This document shows positions 5,243 to 5,260 of a stretch of DNA of 5,260 nucleotides, one piece after another. The notes under the pieces were generated by a model. The model ran no database searches and was not told the DNA's origin. It saw only the letters and a list, made by a program, of their open reading frames with translations. A program made the translations under genes and the position numbers. Source of the stretch: an uncultured Bacteroidota bacterium (GTDB lineage Bacteria > Bacteroidota > Bacteroidia > Flavobacteriales > Flavobacteriaceae). How positions within the stretch are numbered: the stretch's first letter is position 1; the number at the start of each line of letters is the position of its first letter. The stretch is from positions 1-5,260 of the forward strand of contig CAILTC010000182.1 in assembly GCA_903837025.1 (NCBI GenBank), read 5' to 3'.

Positions 5243-5260
5243 TTTGTCATTTCGACGAAG
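5243..5260. repeat. Start of a second copy of the palindromic element (cut by window end)
   Basis: TTTGTCATTTCGACGAA at 5243-5259 is identical over 17 nt to 4009-4025, the outer arm and first bases of the palindrome after moaD; the next base differs (G against A). It starts 29 nt after the moeB stop, a placement similar to the first copy's 18 nt after moaD. The rest of the element lies outside the window, so its inner stem and far arm cannot be checked. Confidence 0.75.

Overview
The window reads as chromosomal DNA from a member of the Bacteroidota, most likely Flavobacterium or a close relative. The grounds are strongly AT-rich DNA, A-rich gene starts without clear Shine-Dalgarno sequences, a TAnnTTTG-type promoter box, and a long dispersed palindrome (TGTCATTTCGACGAA...) of a kind I associate with flavobacterial intergenic regions. 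The genus is an inference; no marker gene is present.

Layout: positions 1-445 are an AT-rich upstream region with no convincing gene. It holds phased 21-bp repeats (73-129), a second short direct repeat (145-184), and just before the first gene a promoter-like pair of boxes (375-406) overlapped by TACTTA/TAAGTA symmetry (385-424). Then five genes run on the plus strand, tightly packed: moeA (446-1618), a TauE/SafE-family permease (1630-2373), mobA (2390-2962), cobA/SUMT (2959-3756) and moaD (3753-3989). The first three are 11-16 nt apart; mobA/cobA and cobA/moaD overlap by 4 nt (ATGA). A 163-nt gap follows, filled by a roughly 78-nt imperfect palindrome with a T-run after it, and by a small hairpin. 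The sixth gene, a MoeB-type E1-like enzyme fused to a rhodanese domain (4153-5214), follows the gap. The window ends inside what looks like a second copy of the same palindrome.

Function: the genes form part of a molybdenum-cofactor set. The MoeB-rhodanese protein should adenylylate the C-terminal Gly-Gly of MoaD and help load it with sulfur; MoaD is the sulfur donor for molybdopterin. MoeA inserts molybdenum and MobA adds GMP to make the bis-MGD form. CobA makes precorrin-2, the siroheme precursor. Moco plus siroheme in one transcription unit is what assimilatory nitrate reductase and siroheme nitrite reductase need, so the cluster probably serves nitrate assimilation, although no reductase gene is visible here. 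The permease is the least explained member. moaA, moaC, moaE and mog/moaB are not in the window and must lie elsewhere.

I see no clearly new multi-gene system. The points most worth following are the permease embedded among Moco genes, the apparent loss of the zinc-binding cysteines in the MoeB-rhodanese protein, the palindromes on both sides of that gene, and the phased repeats upstream of moeA.
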